From the NCBI RefSeq assembly GCF_014851915.1, contig NZ_JACVAP010000003.1:186001-250000 (forward strand): 64,000 bases of DNA, written 5' to 3'. Made by a program: the position numbers and the translations under genes. A model generated the notes under the pieces. The model was not told the origin of the DNA and made no database searches. It was given only the letters and a program-made list of their open reading frames with translations. The first letter of the stretch is position 1; each line of letters begins with the position of its first letter. Shown here in pieces: positions 38,069 to 49,633 of the stretch. The DNA comes from Xanthomonas sp. XNM01. GTDB taxonomy: Bacteria; Pseudomonadota; Gammaproteobacteria; Xanthomonadales; Xanthomonadaceae.

Positions 38069-39331
38069 ATGTCCGCGACCCGTAGCGCCGTCCGCAAGTC
38101 CGCGCCGCCGGTGGATCGTTCCACCAGCCAGATGGTGCCCTTCGTCTGGGAAGGCACCGACAAGCGCGGCGTCAAGATGAAGGGCGAACAGCCCGCCAAG
38201 AACGCCAACATGCTGCGCGCCGAGCTGCGCCGGCAGGGGATCACCCCCGGCGTGGTCAAGCCCAAACCCAAGCCGCTGTTCGGTGCGGCGGGCAAGGTCA
38301 TCAGCGCCAAGGACATCGCCTTCTTCAGCCGCCAGATGGCGACGATGATGAAGTCCGGCGTGCCGATCGTGGGCGCCCTGGAAATCATCGGCGGGGGCCA
38401 GAAAAACCCGCGGATGAAGAAGATGGTGGACCAGATCCGCACGGACATCGAGGGCGGCTCCTCGTTGTACGAGGCGATCAACAAGCATCCGGTCCAGTTC
38501 GACGAGCTCTACCGCAACCTGGTCCGGGCCGGCGAAGCCGCCGGCGTGCTGGAGACGGTGCTCGACACCATCGCCAACTACAAGGAGAACACCGAAGCGC
38601 TGAAGGGCAAGATCAAGAAGGCGCTGTTCTACCCGGCGATGACCATCGCGGTGGCGCTGATCGTCAGCGCGATCCTGCTGATCTTCGTGGTGCCGCAGTT
38701 CGAGGCCACGTTTCAGAGCTTCGGCGCGGACCTGCCGGCGTTCACCATGCTGATCGTCAACGCCTCCAAGATCGCTGTCGCCTACTGGTGGCTGGCGCTG
38801 CTGGTGCTGGGCGGCGGCATCTTCGCCTTCATCTTCTTCTACAAGCGCTCGCCGCCCTTCCAGCACTTCCTAGACCGGGTGATCCTGAAGGTGCCGGTGA
38901 TCGGCGGGATCATGCACAACAGCGCCATCGCCCGCTTCGCCCGCACCCTGGCGGTGACCTTCAAGGCCGGCGTGCCGCTGGTGGAGGCGCTGGAATCGGT
39001 CGCCGGCGCCACCGGCAATACCGTGTACGAGAAGGCCGTGCTGCGCATCCGCGACGACGTGTCGGTCGGCTACCCGGTCAACCTGGCGATGAAGCAGACC
39101 GCCCTGTTTCCGCACATGGTCATCCAGATGGCCGCCATTGGCGAGGAAGCCGGTGCGCTCGACACCATGCTGTTCAAGGTGGCGGAGTACTACGAGCAGG
39201 AAGTGAACAATGCGGTCGACGCGCTGAGCAGCCTGATCGAGCCGATGATCATGGTGATCCTGGGCGTTCTGGTCGGCGGCATGGTGATCGGCATGTACCT
39301 GCCCATCTTCAAGCTGGCCGCGACGATCTGA
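38069..39331 (+). CDS. pilC: Type IV pilus inner-membrane platform protein PilC
   Basis: A 420-residue polytopic protein of the GspF/PilC family on which PilB acts. Two homologous cytoplasmic helical domains (FFSRQMATMMKSGVPIVGAL near residue 90, and RFARTLAVTFKAGVPLVEAL near 295) alternate with three transmembrane segments (for example AVALIVSAILLIFVVPQF and PMIMVILGVLVGGMVIGMY). The start is the ATG at 38069, with GGGGAG at 38055-38060. It is divergent from pilA and 19 bp before pilD. Confidence 0.96.
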   Translation: MSATRSAVRKSAPPVDRSTSQMVPFVWEGTDKRGVKMKGEQPAKNANMLRAELRRQGITPGVVKPKPKPLFGAAGKVISAKDIAFFSRQMATMMKSGVPIVGALEIIGGGQKNPRMKKMVDQIRTDIEGGSSLYEAINKHPVQFDELYRNLVRAGEAAGVLETVLDTIANYKENTEALKGKIKKALFYPAMTIAVALIVSAILLIFVVPQFEATFQSFGADLPAFTMLIVNASKIAVAYWWLALLVLGGGIFAFIFFYKRSPPFQHFLDRVILKVPVIGGIMHNSAIARFARTLAVTFKAGVPLVEALESVAGATGNTVYEKAVLRIRDDVSVGYPVNLAMKQTALFPHMVIQMAAIGEEAGALDTMLFKVAEYYEQEVNNAVDALSSLIEPMIMVILGVLVGGMVIGMYLPIFKLAATI

Positions 39332-39350
39332 GGCAGGCATTCTTTAGCGC

Positions 39351-40214
39351 ATGGCATTCCTGGACCAGCAGCCCCTCCTGGGCTTTCCGCTCGCGGCCGG
39401 CCTCGGCCTGGCCGTCGGCAGCTTCCTCAACGTCGTCATCCTGCGCCTGCCCCGCCGGCTGGAATGGGAGTGGCGGCGCGATGCGCGCGACATCCTCGAG
39501 CAGGCCGAGCTGTACGAGCCGCCGCCGCCGGGGATCGTGGTCGAGCCGTCGCACGACCCGGTCACCGGCGACCGCCTCAAGTGGTGGGAGAACATCCCGG
39601 TCCTGAGCTGGGTGATGCTGCGCGGCCGCTCGCGCTACAGCGGCCAGCCGATCTCGGTGCAGTACCCGCTGGTGGAACTGCTGACCTGCCTGCTGACCGT
39701 GGCCGCGGTGTGGCGTTTCGGCTTCGGCTGGCAGGGATTCGGCGCGATGCTGCTGACCTGGTTCCTGATCGCCGCCTCGGGCATCGACCTGCGCACCCGC
39801 CTGCTGCCCGACCAGCTGACGCTGCCGCTGATGTGGCTGGGCCTGATCGCCAGCCTGGACAACCTGTACATGCCGGCCAAGCCCGCACTGCTCGGCGCGA
39901 TCGCCGGCTACGTGTCGCTGTGGAGCGTGTGGTGGCTGTTCAAGCAGATCACCGGCAAGGAAGGCATGGGCCATGGCGACTTCAAGCTGCTGGCGGCGCT
40001 TGGCGCATGGTGCGGCCTGACCAGCATCCTGCCGATCGTGCTGATGTCCTCGCTGGTCGGCGCCATCGTCGGTTCGGTCTGGCTCGCCATGAAGGGTCGC
40101 GACCGTGCCACGCCGATTCCGTTCGGCCCCTACCTGGCCATCGCCGGCTGGATCTATTTCTTCTGGGGCGAGCAGATGATCGACTGGTACATGCGCATCT
40201 CGGGGCTGCGCTGA
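39351..40214 (+). CDS. pilD: Prepilin peptidase PilD without the zinc-binding cysteines
   Basis: A 287-residue inner-membrane aspartic peptidase and N-methyltransferase that processes PilA and type II secretion pseudopilins. The catalytic Asp pair is present: SGIDLRTRLLPD near residue 143 and GMGHGDFKLL near 206. The N-terminal cytoplasmic domain has ENIPVLSW but none of the four CxxC cysteines usual in this family (positions read HDPVTG and RGRSRYSG). I recall the same loss in the Xanthomonas enzyme, so this is probably lineage-specific, not damage. It has about eight membrane helices. It follows pilC by 19 bp. Confidence 0.94.
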   Translation: MAFLDQQPLLGFPLAAGLGLAVGSFLNVVILRLPRRLEWEWRRDARDILEQAELYEPPPPGIVVEPSHDPVTGDRLKWWENIPVLSWVMLRGRSRYSGQPISVQYPLVELLTCLLTVAAVWRFGFGWQGFGAMLLTWFLIAASGIDLRTRLLPDQLTLPLMWLGLIASLDNLYMPAKPALLGAIAGYVSLWSVWWLFKQITGKEGMGHGDFKLLAALGAWCGLTSILPIVLMSSLVGAIVGSVWLAMKGRDRATPIPFGPYLAIAGWIYFFWGEQMIDWYMRISGLR

Positions 40215-40490
40215 AGGCGGCTCCCCGCGTCTCGACGGCGGTCGCCCTCCAGCGGGTGGGCGCCGCGCTGCATTCCTCGACCGGCCGTCGCCTCCGTCGC
40301 TGAGGCGTCGCCTGCCTGTACCCCCTCTGCCCTTCGGGCATGCCCACGCTCGATCATCCGCCCCCCTCCCTCGCGGCGCATGCTCCTCGCGTTGGCCGAC
40401 GGTGTGTGGTTCACGCAGCGCCCGTCGGGCAGGGCGACCGCTCGCCGCTGGCTCAGCGGATAGACTGACCCGCCCTGCGTCGATCGCCCC

Positions 40491-41120
40491 ATGAGCGACT
40501 ACATCATCGGACTCACAGGCGGCGTGGCCTCGGGCAAGAGCGAGGTCACGCGTCGCTTCGAAGCGCTGGGCATCGCAGTGGCGGATGCGGATCTGGCCGC
40601 TCGCCAGGTGGTCGAGCCGGGTCAACCTGCGCTGCAGCGGATCGCCGAGCGCTTCGGGGCGGCGATCCTGCTGCCAGACGGCAGCCTGGACCGGCGCGCG
40701 CTGCGCGAACGCATCTTTTCCGACAGTGCCGCACGCCGCGACCTGGAGGCGATCACCCACCCTGCGATCCGCACGCTGCTCGAGCAGGCCTGCCGGGCTG
40801 CGGCATCGCCCTATGCGATCGCGGCGATCCCGCTGCTGACCGAAGCCGGCGGCCGTGCGACGTATCCATGGCTGGACCGGATCGTGGTGGTCGACGCGCC
40901 GGTCGCCCTGCAGCATGCGCGCCTGATGCGGCGCGACGGCGTCGATGCCACCCTCGCCACGCGCATGATCGACGCCCAGGCCAGCCGCGAGCACCGCCTG
41001 GCGCTGGCGGACGACGTGGTCGTCAACGACGGCGATCCGGCCCACCTGGACGCGGCGGTGGCACGGCTGGATGCGCTGTACCGCGCCGGTGTGCCGACGC
41101 TGGCGCCCGACGCCCGCTGA
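40491..41120 (+). CDS. coaE: Dephospho-CoA kinase CoaE
   Basis: A 209-residue P-loop kinase for the last step of coenzyme A synthesis. GLTGGVASGKSEV (P-loop) lies at residues 7-19, with VADADLAARQVV, DRRALRERIFSD and ITHPAIR next, and a lid/CoA region near RLMRRDG. Length and motifs are typical. Start ATG 40491. The pilC-pilD-coaE order is conserved across many proteobacteria; here a 276-bp gap with no gene separates pilD and coaE, so coaE may have its own promoter (TAGACT near 40460 is a weak -10). Confidence 0.96.
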   Translation: MSDYIIGLTGGVASGKSEVTRRFEALGIAVADADLAARQVVEPGQPALQRIAERFGAAILLPDGSLDRRALRERIFSDSAARRDLEAITHPAIRTLLEQACRAAASPYAIAAIPLLTEAGGRATYPWLDRIVVVDAPVALQHARLMRRDGVDATLATRMIDAQASREHRLALADDVVVNDGDPAHLDAAVARLDALYRAGVPTLAPDAR

Positions 41121-41487
41121 TTCAGCACGCGTGCCGTGGCAGATGGCTGCTGCCTGGCACAGGAGTCCTGATCGGCGGCGGCCGCAGTGTCGACGGTCAG
41201 CGGATAGCGGTGAAGGCTGCAGACGAACACCGATCCCCAAGGCCGCGCCTTCCTCCTGCACGCGGCGGCCGACCGCCGCTGCCAGGGGGCCGAAACAGCC
41301 GTAACCCGGTCAGATCCGGACGATGCCGACCAGCGCATCGGCCGGCCGCGCGCTTGCCGATCCCGGCCACGTCGCCATCGGTGGCCAGCACGGCCCGCGT
41401 CGGAGACGCCGTCGTCGGTTCCGGGCCGGGTCCAGACTCTTTCCCGTCAGGCACGTTCTGCCGTGGGAGAAACGCGCCGGGACAACA
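41121..41487. other. Gene-free stretch between convergent coaE and the Nudix-ThiE gene
   Basis: About 370 bp. No supportable gene, repeat or T-rich terminator was seen. Confidence 0.4.
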
Positions 41488-42435
41488 TCACGCCGGCCAG
41501 AGCGAGCGGATCGCGGCGATACCCTGCGCGCCCTGCGCGCGCGCATGCGCGATGTCGGCCGGCGACAGTCCACCGATCGCATACAGCGGCAGCGACACCT
41601 GTTCGCGCAAGGCAGCGAAGCGTTCCCAGCCGATCCCTGCCTCGCCGGGATGGCTGGCGGTCGGATTGAGCGGCCCCAGCACCGCGAAGTCGCAGCCCAA
41701 GGCCTGCGCGCCGGCCAGCTCTTCTGCCGTGTGGCAGGACGCGCCGACCGGCATGCCGGCGGGCAAGGGCCTGGCGTCCAGCGTCGCCAGCTGTTCGCTG
41801 CCCAGGTGCACGCCTGCGCCAAGGCGGGCAGCGAGCGCGATGTCGCGGTTCACCAGCACCTCGGCACCGGCGGCGCGGCACAGCGCCACCGCATCGGCTG
41901 CCAGCGCCGACCAGACGTCAGGCGCCACGCCTGGGGCGCGCAGCTGGATCCGGGTGATGCCTGCCGCGAGTGCCGCACGCAGGCCCTGCAGCCAGGCATC
42001 CGCATCGGCCGGAGGCGGTGTCACCAGGTAGCGATCCGGCTGGCGCAGAACGGCGACCACCGGCAGGTCGGCGGGCGGCATCGAGTAGCGGGTCAGGCGA
42101 TCCGGCGCGACCCACGTCAGCGCCTGGCCCTCGCGCCCACGCGGCGCGCCCTTCCAGCGCGGAATGGCGCGGACCTCCAGGCGCAGCCGCTTGTCCGGGT
42201 AGCGCTGCGGCACCTCGATCAGGATCCCGCCAACCTCGACCTCGATGCCCAGCTCCTCGCGCAGCTCGCGGATCAACGCATCGGTCGAGCTCTCGCCGGG
42301 TTCGCGCTTGCCGCCCGGGAATTCCCACAGCCCGGCCATGTCGCGCCCTTCGGTCCTGCGGGTCAGCAGGATGCGGCCACGTGCATCGACGATGACACCG
42401 GCAACGACGTGGATGGAGCGCAACGGAACATCCAT
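41488..42435 (-). CDS. Nudix hydrolase fused to a ThiE-like domain
   Basis: A 315-residue two-domain protein. Residues 1-130 are a MutT-type Nudix hydrolase with the complete box GGKREPGESSTDALIREL then REELGI (GX5EX7REUXEEXGU), similar to MutT that removes 8-oxo-dGTP. Residues about 130-315 resemble thiamine-phosphate synthase: LRAALAAGITRIQLR, VLVNRDIALAARLGAGVHLG, GASCHTAEELAGAQALGCDFAVLGPLNPT (the ThiE phosphate-binding region), and YAIGGLSPADI. The fusion also occurs in Pseudomonas-type bacteria, where the ThiE part is not thought to replace ThiE. Start ATG 42435. It is convergent with coaE. Confidence 0.9.
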   Translation of the reverse strand: MDVPLRSIHVVAGVIVDARGRILLTRRTEGRDMAGLWEFPGGKREPGESSTDALIRELREELGIEVEVGGILIEVPQRYPDKRLRLEVRAIPRWKGAPRGREGQALTWVAPDRLTRYSMPPADLPVVAVLRQPDRYLVTPPPADADAWLQGLRAALAAGITRIQLRAPGVAPDVWSALAADAVALCRAAGAEVLVNRDIALAARLGAGVHLGSEQLATLDARPLPAGMPVGASCHTAEELAGAQALGCDFAVLGPLNPTASHPGEAGIGWERFAALREQVSLPLYAIGGLSPADIAHARAQGAQGIAAIRSLWPA

Positions 42436-43079
42436 GTGGCGTGGGAGCGAATGAGGGTGGCGCTAGGGTAACCGCACAGCCGGCGGACGGAAAAACCGCG
42501 GCTGGCCATGCGCCGGAAGCCGCTGCCGAAGCCGTTGTTGGCAGGAAGCGATGTCCGCGGCACGACGAGCGGCACTGGGCGATCCGTGCCGGATCGCACG
42601 GGGCGAATGCCATCGTGACGGTCCGGCCGGGGCTGGCCACATGAGGCACCGCATGCCCCGGGCACGATCATCGCGCGCGCTGCGCAGACGCGATGGCGCT
42701 CGCCGCTGGGGCGGCTCCTGCAGGGGAAGACGCATTTCCCCTGTTTCCGGTTCTGTGCGAGCACGTTGGGCACGACCGTCATCGCATCCTGTCCGATGCC
42801 ATCAGCACAGGCCACGGCATGCTTGGCCGCGGCCGTCGCGCGTGGTGCGGGATGCAGATGGCTGTTGCCGCTGGGGCGGCTCCTACACAATGGAGAGCAA
42901 GAAGCCGCACGGCGGGCCGCGGGACGGAAAGCGCTCCGCGCGCCAGCTGCGTTGCCGGCGCCGCACCCGGCCTGGATCGCGGCCCACCAGCGCCGCCACG
43001 ATGGATCCGGCACGAAGACACCGGCGTGGCGCGGCACACAGGCCCTCGCGTGCGGCGCCGCGCCACCCTCACGAAGACA
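42436..43079. other. Gene-free stretch upstream of the Nudix gene and downstream of secA
   Basis: About 640 bp with no supportable gene. It contains two copies of a REP-like element (listed separately) embedded in a longer, weaker direct repeat of about 80 bp with a 165-bp period. Confidence 0.5.
42692..42888 (-). repeat. Two direct copies of a REP-like element
   Basis: Copies at 42692-42723 and 42857-42888 agree at 27 of 32 positions and share the unbroken core GCCGCTGGGGCGGCTCCT. Read on the minus strand they start with the AGGAGCCGCCCCAGCGGC pattern, similar to the elements at 23189 and 9122. Similarity extends leftward to about 80 bp. GCCGC...GCGGC within the core can pair to a short hairpin. 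Confidence 0.65.
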
Positions 43080-43108
43080 CAAAAAACCCCGCCCTGTCCG
43101 GGCGGGGT
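43080..43108 (-). terminator. Intrinsic terminator of secA
   Basis: ACCCCGCCC / GGGCGGGGT form a 9-bp stem with a 5-base loop, followed by TTTTTT on the minus strand, about 50 bp past the secA stop. This is a textbook rho-independent terminator. Confidence 0.93.
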
Positions 43109-43159
43109 CTGATGGCGTGGGCGGGTGCCGCGACCGGGCACCCCGTCACGCGGCGCCGG

Positions 43160-45895
<2,736 letters not shown>

Positions 45896-46497
45896 CGAGG
45901 GAACCGGTTGGGAATGAACGCCTGGACGACCCTCAGGCCCCCCGAACGGAAGCGGACGCATCGCGTCCCCCTCCGCGGCAACGTGACATTGTAGCTTGGG
46001 ACGCGGGGAACCGTTCTCAAGGCTGGCGATGTGAGCGGATGTAACGGCCAATGCAGCAGGCCGGAGCGCTGCCGACGTGAGGGCGGCGCGCCGGGCCGCA
46101 GCCGGGGCCGGGCGCCTTCCATTGACATGCCGCATGCACGACTGCCGCCGCCCACGGACTGAGGCAGTTCCTGCCTCGCCGGGCAGGTCCCCGCGGATTC
46201 TGGTGGTGCGCCTTCTGGTGGTGCGCCCTGGCATCCCCGCGTTGCCGGCGGACATCGCGTCACAGGGATGGCGGCGGCTGCCGGCCATCGAGACCGGTCG
46301 GCCCGTGGCATCGGGCCCGGGCCGCGCCGTCGGGGAAGCAGCGCCGCCGGCGTCGGACGACGACGCCCCGACGCGGCGAACCTCGCCGCGCAGTACCCGG
46401 CAGATGCAGCCATTCCGAACCATCCCCGCCCCTGTCACGACAAGGCCCGCCACCTTGCGGGAGCGGGCCTTGCTGGCGGATCGGCGGGAGCGCGACC
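45896..46497. other. Gene-free stretch between the M23 peptidase gene and secA, with secA promoter
   Basis: About 600 bp. On the minus strand TACAAT (45993-45988) is an excellent -10 box, placing the secA start of transcription near 45981 and a leader of about 86 nt, too short for a SecM-like gene. TTGAGA lies 21 bp upstream, too far for a normal -35. An inverted repeat CAAGGCCCGC / GCGGGCCTTG (46441-46472), 26 bp past the M23 peptidase stop, may end that transcript but has no T-run. Confidence 0.55.
45988..45993 (-). promoter_or_regulatory. secA -10 element
   Basis: TACAAT on the minus strand, one mismatch from TATAAT, 93 bp upstream of the secA ATG in an otherwise GC-rich region. Confidence 0.6.
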
Positions 46498-47439
46498 TCA
46501 GCCGCGACTGCGACGCGCCACCGGTGCCTTGTCGCCGTCGAGGAACTTGCGCGGGTTGACGACGTTGCCGTTCTCCCACACCTCGAAGTGCACGTGCGCA
46601 CCGGTCGAGCGGCCGGTCGAACCGGCCTTAGCGATCTGCTGGCCGGAGCGGACCAGGTCGCCCACCTTCACGGTCAGCCGCGAGTTGTGCGCGTAGCGGG
46701 TCACGTAGCCGTTGCCGTGATCGACCTCGACGGTGTTGCCGTAGCCGCTGCGGCTGCCGGAATAGCTGACCACGCCGTCGGCCACCGACATCACCGGATC
46801 GCCGACATTGGCGTCGAAGTCGATGCCCTTGTGGAACTGCCCACCGCGCCCGAACGGATCGGCGCGGCGCCCGAACCCGGAGGTGATGTAGCTGCGCCGC
46901 ACCGGCGACCGCGACGGCATCGCGTTGTTCTCCAGCTGGCGGTCGAACAGCAGCGATTCCATCACACCGAGCTGCCGGCCCGACGCGGCGAACTGGCGTT
47001 CGATCTCGTCCAGGCCCTCGGTCAGTTCGTGCATCGGCATGTCGACCGCGGCACCGGCACCACCCTGGCCAGGCGAGGTCTGGAAGTCGAACTCGCCATC
47101 CTCGAGCTGGCCGGCTTCGGTCAGGCGCTCGCCGAGCGCGTTGAGCCGGTTGGCCTGGGCCTGCAGTTCGCCGAGCCGCGCGGCGAGTGCATTCACTTCC
47201 AGCTGCGACTGGCGCCTGGCCTGCTCCAGCTCGCGATTCTGCTCGGCCAGCTGGTTCCGGCTGTGGCTGGCGCCGGCGATGCCGACACCGGCGCTGGCGC
47301 CGAAACCGATCATGACGCCGGTGGCCAGGACCGCGCCGAGCGCCAGCCCGGGTCGATCGCTGGCCCAGGCGCGCAGGCGGCCACCGAGTCCGCTGGCCTG
47401 GCCGGCGCGTGGGTTCCTTACGATGAATTTGTAGCTCAT
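46498..47439 (-). CDS. M23 family peptidoglycan endopeptidase, membrane-anchored
   Basis: 313 residues. One transmembrane helix near residues 32-54 is followed by a coiled coil rich in Gln/Glu/Arg (about 60-110), a linker, and a LytM/M23 domain in the last 130 residues with the zinc ligands HKGIDFD (His, Asp) and [10 protein letters not shown] (His). All metal ligands and the second active-site His (TRYAHNS) are present, so an active DD-endopeptidase is expected. The Pseudomonas orthologue sits at the same place, next to secA. Start ATG 47439. The DUF721 gene is divergent, starting only about 10 bp away. Confidence 0.9.
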   Translation of the reverse strand: MSYKFIVRNPRAGQASGLGGRLRAWASDRPGLALGAVLATGVMIGFGASAGVGIAGASHSRNQLAEQNRELEQARRQSQLEVNALAARLGELQAQANRLNALGERLTEAGQLEDGEFDFQTSPGQGGAGAAVDMPMHELTEGLDEIERQFAASGRQLGVMESLLFDRQLENNAMPSRSPVRRSYITSGFGRRADPFGRGGQFHKGIDFDANVGDPVMSVADGVVSYSGSRSGYGNTVEVDHGNGYVTRYAHNSRLTVKVGDLVRSGQQIAKAGSTGRSTGAHVHFEVWENGNVVNPRKFLDGDKAPVARRSRG

Positions 47440-47449
47440 GCTTTCAGGT

Positions 47450-47932
47450 ATGCCCTATTCGAAGTCCAACACCCGCAAGGCGGCTGCTCCGCGAGCGGCA
47501 GCCGAAGCCGCGCTCGCAGGTGAAACTGGCGCCCCCCTGCGCCGAGCCCTGTGGCTCGATGCGCTGGACCAGCAGTTGCGTCCCCTGCTCCCCCCCGGGC
47601 TGGCGCCGCATTGCAGACTCGCCAACGTGTCCGGTGGACAGCTCGTGTTTGTCACCGATTCACCGGTCTGGCGGGCGCGACTGCGCCTTGCCGAAGCCGA
47701 TCTCCTCGATGCCGCCCGATCCGTCGGACTGGCCCCCACTGCGATCGTCATCAAGACGACCTCCGTTCCGCTGCACTCCCCGACCACCCATGCAGCGCAA
47801 CAACCGGTCTCGGCGGCCGCGCTCAAAGGCATACGCGACGCGCTGGCATCCCTGCAGGAGTCCGATACCGCCGGCTCCCCGGTCCCCGGAACATCCCCTC
47901 CGGGGTCCGACGGCGCACCGGATGCAACGTAG
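47450..47932 (+). CDS. DUF721 protein (DciA-like)
   Basis: 160 residues. The core domain (about 30-105; WLDALDQQLRPLLPPGLAPHC, ANVSGGQLVFVTDSPVWRARLRL) is DUF721; some members are DciA, the ancestral loader of the replicative helicase DnaB. The C-terminal tail is Pro/Ser/Gly-rich and disordered. Gammaproteobacteria carrying this lpxC-DUF721-M23-secA order generally use DciA. The ATG at 47450 is preferred (TCAGGT upstream) over the ATG at 47438, which overlaps the divergent peptidase start. Promoters of both genes must lie inside the opposite gene. Confidence 0.85.
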   Translation: MPYSKSNTRKAAAPRAAAEAALAGETGAPLRRALWLDALDQQLRPLLPPGLAPHCRLANVSGGQLVFVTDSPVWRARLRLAEADLLDAARSVGLAPTAIVIKTTSVPLHSPTTHAAQQPVSAAALKGIRDALASLQESDTAGSPVPGTSPPGSDGAPDAT

Positions 47933-48380
47933 GGTTGCGGTCGCGGCGGCCAATCGACGGGGCATCCTATCCTCACATCGGCCTCACGTCGTTAGCGAAA
48001 AGTTATTTTTCCGTTAGGAATCGTGATTCGAGGCGGGTGGGTTCACGGTTCGTGAAACTCCATGAAAACCTGCTGACGCATTCAGCCGACGGCCGACGTG
48101 CTGGCCGGGAGCACCCGGCAGCACGCCAGCGCCACGCCTATCCATCTGATGTGGAACGATTATTTTCGCGACGATCCGGCCGTCGCCGGCGCACGCCGGG
48201 GCGCAGACGCCGATGCCGCGCGCAGGTTTCAGGTGCGCTTGCCGTCGGGTCCACTGGGGCAAAAGGTCCGCCTGCCTTCCGACGGACGGCAGCGGAACGG
48301 CCCGGTCCTGCGGTGCGACCGCCCGGGCGAGGTAGAGAGAACGGCGTGCGGGAACCGCCGATCGGCGGAACCAGAAAGGC
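47933..48380. other. Gene-free stretch between convergent DUF721 and lpxC
   Basis: About 450 bp without a gene. A local AT-rich island at about 47996-48022 (AAAAGTTATTTTTCC with flanking GTTAG repeats) stands out in this GC-rich DNA and may serve as a transcript end or an unannotated promoter. Confidence 0.4.
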
Positions 48381-49292
48381 TCAGGCCAGCGCGGGCGAAC
48401 CGTAGGCCAGCGGCGCCGGCTGGCTGCCGGACTCGAAGGTGACCTTTTCCCAGGCGCTGCTGTCGGCCAGCAGGGCGCGGGCGAGCTTGTTGTTGAGCGC
48501 GTGGCCGGACTTGAAGCCTTCATAGGCGCCGAGCACCGGCCCACCGGCCAGATACAGGTCGCCGATGGCATCGAGGATCTTGTGGCGCACGAACTCGTCG
48601 GTGTAGCGCAGGCCGTCGTCGTTGAGCACGCGGAACTCGTCCAGGACGATCGCGTTGTCCATCGAGCCGCCCAGGCCGAGGTTGAGCTCGCGCATGTACT
48701 CCAGGTCGCGCATGAAACCGAAGGTGCGCGCGCGGGAGATTTCCTTGATGTAGGCCGCGGTCGAGAAATCCAGCCGCACGTGCGACTGCTTGGCCGGGAT
48801 CATCGGGTGGTCGAACTGGATGGTGAAGTCCAGCCGGTAGCCGTCGTGCGGAAGAAAGCGGGCGACCTTGTCGCCGTCGCGTACTTCGACCGGCTTGAGG
48901 ATGCGGATGAAGCGCTTGGGCGCGTCCTGCTCGGCGATGCCGGCCGACTGCAGCAGGAACACGAACGGACCAGCCGAGCCGTCCATGATCGGCAGTTCGG
49001 CCGAGGACAACTCGACGATCATGTTGTCGATGCCCAGGCCGGCGGTGGCCGACATCAGGTGCTCGACCGTCTGGATCTTGGCCTCGCCGCAGGTCAGGCC
49101 GGTGCACAGCGTGGTCTCGGTGACCAAGCTGGCGGCGGCGGGCACTTCCACCACCGGCTCCAGATCGGTACGCCGGAACACGACGCCATGGTCGACCGGC
49201 GCGGGCCGCAGGGTCATGTAGACCTTGTTGCCGCTGTGCAGGCCGACGCCAGTGGCGCGGATGGTGTTCTTGAGGGTGCGCTGCCGGGTCAT
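48381..49292 (-). CDS. lpxC: UDP-3-O-acyl-N-acetylglucosamine deacetylase LpxC
   Basis: A 303-residue zinc enzyme for the committed step of lipid A synthesis. Zinc ligands lie in TVEHLMSA (near residue 78) and in [14 protein letters not shown] (His and Asp, near 237-241); the catalytic His is in [10 protein letters not shown] (near 264). The opening [19 protein letters not shown] and total length match E. coli LpxC (305 aa). Start ATG 49292. It is the last gene of the dcw region, 341 bp after ftsZ, with its own -10-like element. Confidence 0.97.
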   Translation of the reverse strand: MTRQRTLKNTIRATGVGLHSGNKVYMTLRPAPVDHGVVFRRTDLEPVVEVPAAASLVTETTLCTGLTCGEAKIQTVEHLMSATAGLGIDNMIVELSSAELPIMDGSAGPFVFLLQSAGIAEQDAPKRFIRILKPVEVRDGDKVARFLPHDGYRLDFTIQFDHPMIPAKQSHVRLDFSTAAYIKEISRARTFGFMRDLEYMRELNLGLGGSMDNAIVLDEFRVLNDDGLRYTDEFVRHKILDAIGDLYLAGGPVLGAYEGFKSGHALNNKLARALLADSSAWEKVTFESGSQPAPLAYGSPALA

Positions 49293-49337
49293 CGGGGAGC
49301 AGGAACAGTGCGCGAGGGGGTGCGCATCAGGGCGGTG

Positions 49338-49343
49338 AGAATA
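49338..49343 (-). promoter_or_regulatory. Candidate lpxC -10 element
   Basis: TATTCT on the minus strand, 46 bp upstream of the lpxC ATG. No clear -35 is present. It would give a leader of about 39 nt. Confidence 0.4.
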
Positions 49344-49633
49344 GCACGCAATCAGCTGAATCCGGCCGCACCGGACCTTGTACGGCGGGCGTTTCCAGCG
49401 GTTTTCCCGGGCTGTGGCGGCATCGTCGGCACCCGTCCGCATGCGCCGGCCAACCACGCCGGATGGCGAAAACCTGCCGGGCCACGACGGGCCCGGCAGC
49501 AAGGGACGACGGACACCGGGATCACCACGCGTCCTGGCAGGACGCGCCCCGGGTACAACCGGCCGCGATCCGGACGATCGCGGACCGTTCGACGCGTGCC
49601 GGCCCGGTCAGGCCATGCACGCGTCCGCACGCA
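49344..49633 (-). other. ftsZ-lpxC gap with two hairpins
   Basis: No gene in this gap. CCGCGATC / GATCGCGG (49563-49583, loop of 5) and GCGTCCTG / CAGGACGC (about 49529-49545) form two strong stems about 50-90 bp past the ftsZ stop. Neither has a T-run, so they may stabilise or attenuate the ftsZ message more than terminate it. Confidence 0.45.

Noticed and set aside
42692-42888. CRISPR array
   Set aside because: Only two imperfect copies at 165-bp spacing, no regular spacers and no cas genes.
45896-46497. A SecM-like arrest peptide gene upstream of secA
   Set aside because: The -10 box at 45988 leaves only an 86-nt leader, and no frame in the gap has a signal peptide or an arrest-like C-terminus.
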